A DNA stretch of 64,000 nucleotides, taken from assembly GCA_013368795.1 (NCBI GenBank), contig JABFXX010000231.1, forward strand, positions 1 to 64,000, written 5' to 3'. This DNA is from Kofleriaceae bacterium (GTDB taxonomy: Bacteria > Myxococcota_A > Polyangia > Haliangiales > Haliangiaceae). Below are positions 59,227-64,000 of the stretch, one piece after another. A model generated the notes under the pieces. That model saw only the letters and a list, made by a program, of their open reading frames with translations, was not told the DNA's origin and ran no database searches. The position numbers and the translations under genes were made by a program. How positions within the stretch are numbered: position 1 is the first letter of the stretch; each line of letters opens with the position of its first letter.

Positions 59227-60386
59227 CGCTGCTGGAGGAGCTGCTGGCGTACGTCGCTCTCGATGACGCGGACCGCACCCGGCTCCGCGCTCTTCACGAA
59301 CGACTCGCGCCCAGCTTCCCGGCGATCGCCAATCTTTTCTACGACGCGATCAACGCGAGCCCGGGCGCGCGCAGCGTGCTGCATGGGCCGGCGCAGATCG
59401 CACGCCTGCACGGCACGCTCGTCGACTGGATGTCGACGGGGTTACTCGGACCCTACGACGATCGGTTCTACGAGAAGCGCTCTCGCATCGGCCGCCGCCA
59501 CGTCGTGATCGGGCTCGAGCATCAGTACATGTTCGCGGCGATGAACACGCTGCGCACGGCGTATCACGATCAGATCATCGTGCTCTATCCGTCGGACCAG
59601 GCGCTCGCGGTCATGCGCTCGGTCAACAAGCTCCTCGACGTCGAGCTCGCGATCATGGTCCAGCACTACCACCTCGACTCCGAGGAGAGGCTGATCGCAC
59701 GCGAGCGCACGATCCAGGGCGATCGGATTCTCGCACTGCAGACGATGTCGGCGGGGCTCGCGCACGAGCTCCGCAACCCGCTCAACGCCGCGAAGCTGCA
59801 GCTCGAGCTGCTCGAGCGGCGGCTGCGCAAGCAGAGCGACGAACCGCGGCTGCTCGAGCCGGCGGAGCTCGCGCAGAGCGAGATCCAGCGCCTGACGAAC
59901 CTGCTCGGCGACTTCCTCGCGTTCGCGCGGCCGTCGGAGCTCAACCCGGAGCGTCACGACGTCGCCGCGATCGTGCGCCACGTCGTCGAGCTCGAGCGGC
60001 TCGGCGCCGAGCGCAAGGGCGCCAAGCTCGAGGTCATCGACAGTCCGCGCGAGCTCCACGCCGACATCGATGCGCCGAAGATGCACCAGATCCTGCACAA
60101 CCTCGTTCGCAACTCGGTCGAGGCCGTGCCGGCGGGCGGTCACATCGCCGTCGGCCTCGTATCCCATCCGACCTCGTTCAAGCTGCGGGTCGAGGATGAT
60201 GGCCCCGGGATTCCGGACGCGGTCCGCCAGCGCATCTTCGAGCCGTTCTTCTCGACCAAGGAGGGCGGTACCGGGCTCGGCATGTCGATCGTGCACAGCC
60301 TCGTGACGCTGCACGGCGGCGTGATCGAGCTCGACACGAGTCCGCGCGGAACGCGCTTCGACGTGTCGATTCCCGTGCGCAGCTAG
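59223..60386 (+). CDS. Protoglobin-domain (globin-coupled) sensor histidine kinase
   Basis: LAPSFPAIANLFYDAINASPGARSVLHGPAQIARLHGTLVDWMSTGLLGPYDDRFYEKRSRIGRRHVVIGLEHQYMFAAMNTLR (protoglobin-type), then MSAGLAHELRNPLNAAKLQLELL and GGTGLGMSIVHSLVTLHGG; GTGA overlap with upstream gene. Confidence 0.9.
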
Positions 60387-60393
60387 CGGCCGA

Positions 60394-60915
60394 TCATTCG
60401 CGCTTGCCGGGAAGCTCGTCGTTGTCGACGAGCCAGCGCACGATGTCCTTCGCGGAGATGACGCCGATCAGGCTGCCTTCGCACGACACGATCAGCACGT
60501 GATGCAGGTCTTCGAGCGTCATCAGGCTCGCGGCATGCGCCACCGTTGCCCGCTCGTCGAGTGTCAACGCGAGCGGCATCATGACGTCGCGCGCGGTCTT
60601 GAGCGTCCACGCGGTGGCATCGGCATCGAGGTGCTCGACCAGGTCTGACTTCGTCACGATGCCCTGCGGACGACCTCGTTCATCGATGATCGGAAGGCAG
60701 CCGATGTGCTCGCCGAGGAACAGAGCGGGCAGGGCCGACACCCCGAGGTCCGGGTCCGCGCAGACCAGGCGCCGCGACATGATCGCGGTCACCGGAACGT
60801 CGTGCGCGATGGTCACCCGGCGCGGCGGCCTCGCCAGCTCGTCGTGACCGCACGGATGGACGTCGCGTACCCGAAGCCGTCCCTGTCCGTCGTACACACG
60901 TTGTGTCGTTGCCAT
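60394..60915 (-). CDS. CBS domain protein
   Basis: VPVTAIMSRRLVCADPDLGVSALPALFLGEHIGCLPIIDERGRPQGIVTKSDLVEHL; second CBS IGVISAKDIVRWL; start trimmed to 60915. Confidence 0.92.
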   Translation of the reverse strand: MATTQRVYDGQGRLRVRDVHPCGHDELARPPRRVTIAHDVPVTAIMSRRLVCADPDLGVSALPALFLGEHIGCLPIIDERGRPQGIVTKSDLVEHLDADATAWTLKTARDVMMPLALTLDERATVAHAASLMTLEDLHHVLIVSCEGSLIGVISAKDIVRWLVDNDELPGKRE

Positions 60916-60939
60916 GCCGACCTCCTGAACGGGGAGAGA

Positions 60940-60954
60940 GCAAGGTTCGAGCCT
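60940..60954 (-). promoter_or_regulatory. Candidate sigma54 promoter AGGCTCGAACCTTGCT
   Basis: GG-N10-GC, TTGCT; 31 nt from dyad 60985-60997; AGGAGG Shine-Dalgarno in the predicted 13-nt leader. Confidence 0.6.
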
Positions 60955-60984
60955 GCACATACCGGCCATCCCGCACGCCGAACC

Positions 60985-60997
60985 CGCAACTCCTGCG
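60985..60997 (-). promoter_or_regulatory. Dyad UAS candidate CGCAACTCCTGCG
   Basis: Perfect match. Confidence 0.65.
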
Positions 60998-61114
60998 CTG
61001 CTCGCTCCGGCGAGGCGAGCATCTGCGCGATCCGGATCGCAGGATGCCCTCCATGATTCGGGAGATGGCGTACGTAGGATTGCGCGCAGGCGTCGCGCAG
61101 GATTCTCGTGGACG

Positions 61115-61127
61115 CGCAAGGGCTGCG
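61115..61127 (+). promoter_or_regulatory. Dyad UAS candidate CGCAAGGGCTGCG (norB)
   Basis: Perfect match, 52 nt upstream of GG 61180 (31 plus two helical turns). Confidence 0.55.
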
Positions 61128-61178
61128 CATTTGTGGGCCGGCGTCATCGCGTTCTCGCATAGATACGGCGTCGCTCTC

Positions 61179-61194
61179 GGGCGCAGGTTCTGCA
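61179..61194 (+). promoter_or_regulatory. Candidate sigma54-type promoter GGGCGCAGGTTCTGCA (norB)
   Basis: GG-N10-GC (61180-81 / 61192-93); 16 nt to ATG 61209. Confidence 0.45.
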
Positions 61195-61199
61195 GAACC
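61186..61199. repeat. 14-bp perfect palindrome GGTTCTGCAGAACC
   Basis: Directly upstream of norB start, overlapping the -12-like element. Confidence 0.75.
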
Positions 61200-61208
61200 G
61201 GCAGGCAA

Positions 61209-63452
61209 ATGCGTCGCCTCTGGTTGGGCCTCTCTCTCGTCTTGCTCCTGTCGTTCGGCATCCTCGCGTGGGTCGGCTCGCGGATCTATCAGCTCGCGCC
61301 GCCGATCCCCGATCGTGTCGTCACCACCGACGGTCGCGTCGTGTTCGGGTCGGGCGAGGTCGAGGCCGGTCAGGATGTCTGGCGGTCGTTCGGCGGTATG
61401 GAGCTCGGCTCGATCTGGGGCCACGGCTCGTACGTGGCGCCGGACTGGACCGCCGACTGGCTGCACCGCGAGCTCGTCGCGGTGCTCGACCAGTGGGCGA
61501 CCTCGGCGAGCGCGAACAGCTACGCCGCGATGGGAGCGGAGGACCAGGCCGCCTTGCGCGAGCGACTCCGCCGCGAGACGCGCCTCAACACCTACGATCC
61601 GGCGACTCGCACCATCACGGTGTCGCCCGAGCGCGCGCAAGCGATCGACGCGAACGTCGCGTACTACGCCCAGCTGTTCGCACAGGGCAACGATGACTAC
61701 GCGCTGCCGAGCGGGACGGTCACCGAACCCGCGCGCGCACACGCGCTGTCGGCGTTCTTCTTCTGGTCGGCGTGGGCCGCCGCGACCGATCGCCCGGGCG
61801 ACACCGTCACGTACACGAGCAACTGGCCGCACGAGCCGCTGATCGCGAATCGGCCGACGCCCGATTCGATCGTGTGGACCGGCGTCAGCATCCTGATGCT
61901 CCTCGGCGGCATCGGTGCACTCGCGTTCTGGCACGCCGCGAAGCGCAAGGAGGAGGTGCCCGACGTGCTGCCTGCGGCAGACCCGCTGCTCGGCTCGTCG
62001 CCGACGCCGTCGCAGCGCTCGACGGTGAAGTACTTCTGGGTCGTGTGCGGCCTGCTCGTGCTGCAGATCTGCATGGGCATCATCACCGCGCACTACGGCG
62101 TCGAGGGTAACGGCCTGTTCGGCATCGCGCTCGCGAAGGTGCTGCCGTACTCCGCGGCGCGCTCGTGGCACGTCCAGCTCGGCATCTTCTGGATCGCGAC
62201 GGCATGGCTCGCCGCTGGCCTCGCGATCGCGCCGTCGGTCGGCTCGGAGCCGCGCGGGCAACGCCTGCTCGTCAACGTCCTGTTCGCGGCCCTCGTCCTT
62301 GTCGTCGGTGGTTCACTCGCCGGCCAGCTGCTCGCGATCAACGGCCAGCTCGACGCCAGCGGCGTGTGGTGGTTCGGCCACAGCGGCTACGAGTACATCG
62401 ACCTCGGCCGCATCTTCCAGTACGCGCTGCTCGCGGGTCTCGTCCTCTGGGTCGTCCTCGTCGCGCGCGCCCTGTGGCCGGCGCTCAAGCGCCGCGACGT
62501 GCAGCGGCCGCTGCTGATCATGCTGCTCATCTCGACCATCGCGATCGGTGCCTTCTACTTCGCGGCGCTCGGCGCGGGACGGCACACGAACCTCGCGATC
62601 GCCGAGTACTGGCGCTGGTGGGTTGTCCACCTCTGGGTCGAGGGCTTCTTCGAGGTGTTCGCGACCGTCATCATCGCGTTCCTCTTCGCGCGCCTCGGCC
62701 TCGTCCGCTACGCGACGGCGGGTCGCGCATCCGTCCTCGCTGCCTCGATCTTCCTCGCCGGTGGCGTCATCGGCACGCTCCACCACCTCTACTTCAGCGG
62801 CACGCCGACGGTCGCACTCGCGCTCGGCTCGGTGTTCAGCGCGCTCGAGGTCGTCCCGCTCGTGTTCCTCGGCTACGACGGCTGGGAGAACTGGCGCCAC
62901 ACGCGCGCGACGCCGTGGATGCGCCAGTACCGGTGGCCGATCTACTTCTTCATCGCGGTCGCGTTCTGGAACGTCGTCGGCGCCGGCCTGTTCGGCTTCA
63001 TGATCAACCCGCCGGTCGCGCTCTACTACATGCAGGGCCTCAACACGACGCCGGTCCACGGCCATACCGCGCTGTTCGGCGTGTACGGCATGCTCGGCCT
63101 CGGCCTCGTGCTGTTCACCGTCAAGTCGGTGCACCCGAACCTCGTGTGGCCGGAGCGCCTGCTCAAGATCGGCTTCTGGGCGATCAACATCGGGCTCGGC
63201 GCGATGGTGCTGATCAGCGTGCTGCCGGTCGGCCTCCTCCAGACCTGGGCGGCGATCGACGTCGGCTACTGGTACGCGCGCAGCTCGGAGTTCCTGCACA
63301 CCGGGCCGATGGAGACGTTGCGCTGGCTGCGCATCATCGGAGACACGGTGTTCGCGATCGGTGCCATCGTGTTCGTCGTGGCCATCGCCAGGATGACCAT
63401 CGGACGGCGGCGCGAGGGTGCGAACCTCGAATCCACGCACCCGGCCGCGTGA
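61209..63452 (+). CDS. norB: Quinol-dependent nitric oxide reductase large subunit (qNOR, NorB/NorZ)
   Basis: GSGEVEAGQDVWRSFGGMELGSIWGHGSYVAPDWTADWLHRE; WHVQLGIFWIATAWLAAGL; WVVHLWVEGFFEVFATVIIAFLF; GTLHHLYFSGTP; VHGHTALFGVYGMLGLGL. Confidence 0.96.
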   Translation: MRRLWLGLSLVLLLSFGILAWVGSRIYQLAPPIPDRVVTTDGRVVFGSGEVEAGQDVWRSFGGMELGSIWGHGSYVAPDWTADWLHRELVAVLDQWATSASANSYAAMGAEDQAALRERLRRETRLNTYDPATRTITVSPERAQAIDANVAYYAQLFAQGNDDYALPSGTVTEPARAHALSAFFFWSAWAAATDRPGDTVTYTSNWPHEPLIANRPTPDSIVWTGVSILMLLGGIGALAFWHAAKRKEEVPDVLPAADPLLGSSPTPSQRSTVKYFWVVCGLLVLQICMGIITAHYGVEGNGLFGIALAKVLPYSAARSWHVQLGIFWIATAWLAAGLAIAPSVGSEPRGQRLLVNVLFAALVLVVGGSLAGQLLAINGQLDASGVWWFGHSGYEYIDLGRIFQYALLAGLVLWVVLVARALWPALKRRDVQRPLLIMLLISTIAIGAFYFAALGAGRHTNLAIAEYWRWWVVHLWVEGFFEVFATVIIAFLFARLGLVRYATAGRASVLAASIFLAGGVIGTLHHLYFSGTPTVALALGSVFSALEVVPLVFLGYDGWENWRHTRATPWMRQYRWPIYFFIAVAFWNVVGAGLFGFMINPPVALYYMQGLNTTPVHGHTALFGVYGMLGLGLVLFTVKSVHPNLVWPERLLKIGFWAINIGLGAMVLISVLPVGLLQTWAAIDVGYWYARSSEFLHTGPMETLRWLRIIGDTVFAIGAIVFVVAIARMTIGRRREGANLESTHPAA

Positions 63453-64000
63453 TGCGGTCGCTCTGGCCTCGCGAGCACGGCGCGTACGCCCAGCTCGGTG
63501 TCCCGCTCGCGACGGCGCTCGTGCTCGCTAAGCCGACGCCGGCCGCGATCCTGTTCACCGCCGCGGCGTGTCTCGCATTCCTCGCCAACGAGCCACTGCT
63601 CGTCGTCCTCGGTCACCGCGGTGCACGCGTTCGCGCCGAGGCGGGAGGACGCGCGCGACGCCGGCTCGCGGTGCTCTCGGTGGGCGCCGCGCTGTGCGGC
63701 GCGACCGCGCTCCTGCTCGCACCTCGTGCGGCGCTCGTCGCGTGCGCCGTGCTCGCGGTTCCGGTCGCCGCGCTGGTGGCGATCGCGTGGCGGCGGGCGG
63801 AGCACTCGCTCTGGGGCGAGCTCGTCGCGGCGCTCGCGCTGCCCGGCGCGAGCGTTCCGGTGACTGCGGCCTCGGGCGTTCCACTCGCCGTCGGCGTCGA
63901 GCTGTGGCTCGCGTGGTCGCTCGGCTATGCGGCGAGCGTCGTCGCGGTGCACGATGTCATCGATAACCGCCGCGGACGCACGCGGCTCGCGATCGTCCAC
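63452..64000 (+). CDS. YwiC-like membrane protein (partial, runs off window end)
   Basis: TGATG overlap with norB; MRSLWPREHGAYAQLGVPLATALVLAKPTPAAILFTAAACLAFLANEPLLVVLGHRG; absent from ORF track because it is open at the edge. Confidence 0.88.
   Translation, partial: MRSLWPREHGAYAQLGVPLATALVLAKPTPAAILFTAAACLAFLANEPLLVVLGHRGARVRAEAGGRARRRLAVLSVGAALCGATALLLAPRAALVACAVLAVPVAALVAIAWRRAEHSLWGELVAALALPGASVPVTAASGVPLAVGVELWLAWSLGYAASVVAVHDVIDNRRGRTRLAIVH

Overview
High-GC (about 70% by eye) bacterial chromosome segment, dense in signalling and stress genes; the codon/gene style suggests a myxobacterial or deltaproteobacterial-type genome (inference only). No rRNA, tRNA, CRISPR array or transposase was recognised. 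Gene content: ABC-F ATPase (partial), LtrA, GH65 and GH15 glycosidases, two Ser/Thr kinases, Lon, NudC, hemerythrin, CBS and universal-stress proteins, about 11 histidine kinases plus 5 response regulators, a complete cbb3 oxidase cluster (ccoNO fusion-ccoQ-ccoP-ccoG-mini ccoH-SafE-ccoI-ccoS), a GTGA-coupled NtrC-type regulator and protoglobin histidine kinase, and a qNOR nitric oxide reductase followed by a YwiC-like protein. The most interesting signal is regulatory. A 13-bp dyad, CGCAR-N3-YTGCG, recurs almost only in intergenic DNA. At about ten transcription units it lies a fixed, helically phased distance (19/20, 30/31 or 52 bp) upstream of a GG-N10-GC (sigma54-like -24/-12) element. These units include ccoNO, norB, lon, CBS/USP genes, an NDP-sugar transferase, the NtrC gene itself and several small or unknown ORFs. 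I propose an undescribed oxygen/NO-responsive sigma54 regulon, possibly driven by the globin-kinase/NtrC pair encoded here. All motif work was done by eye and needs a genome-wide computational test.
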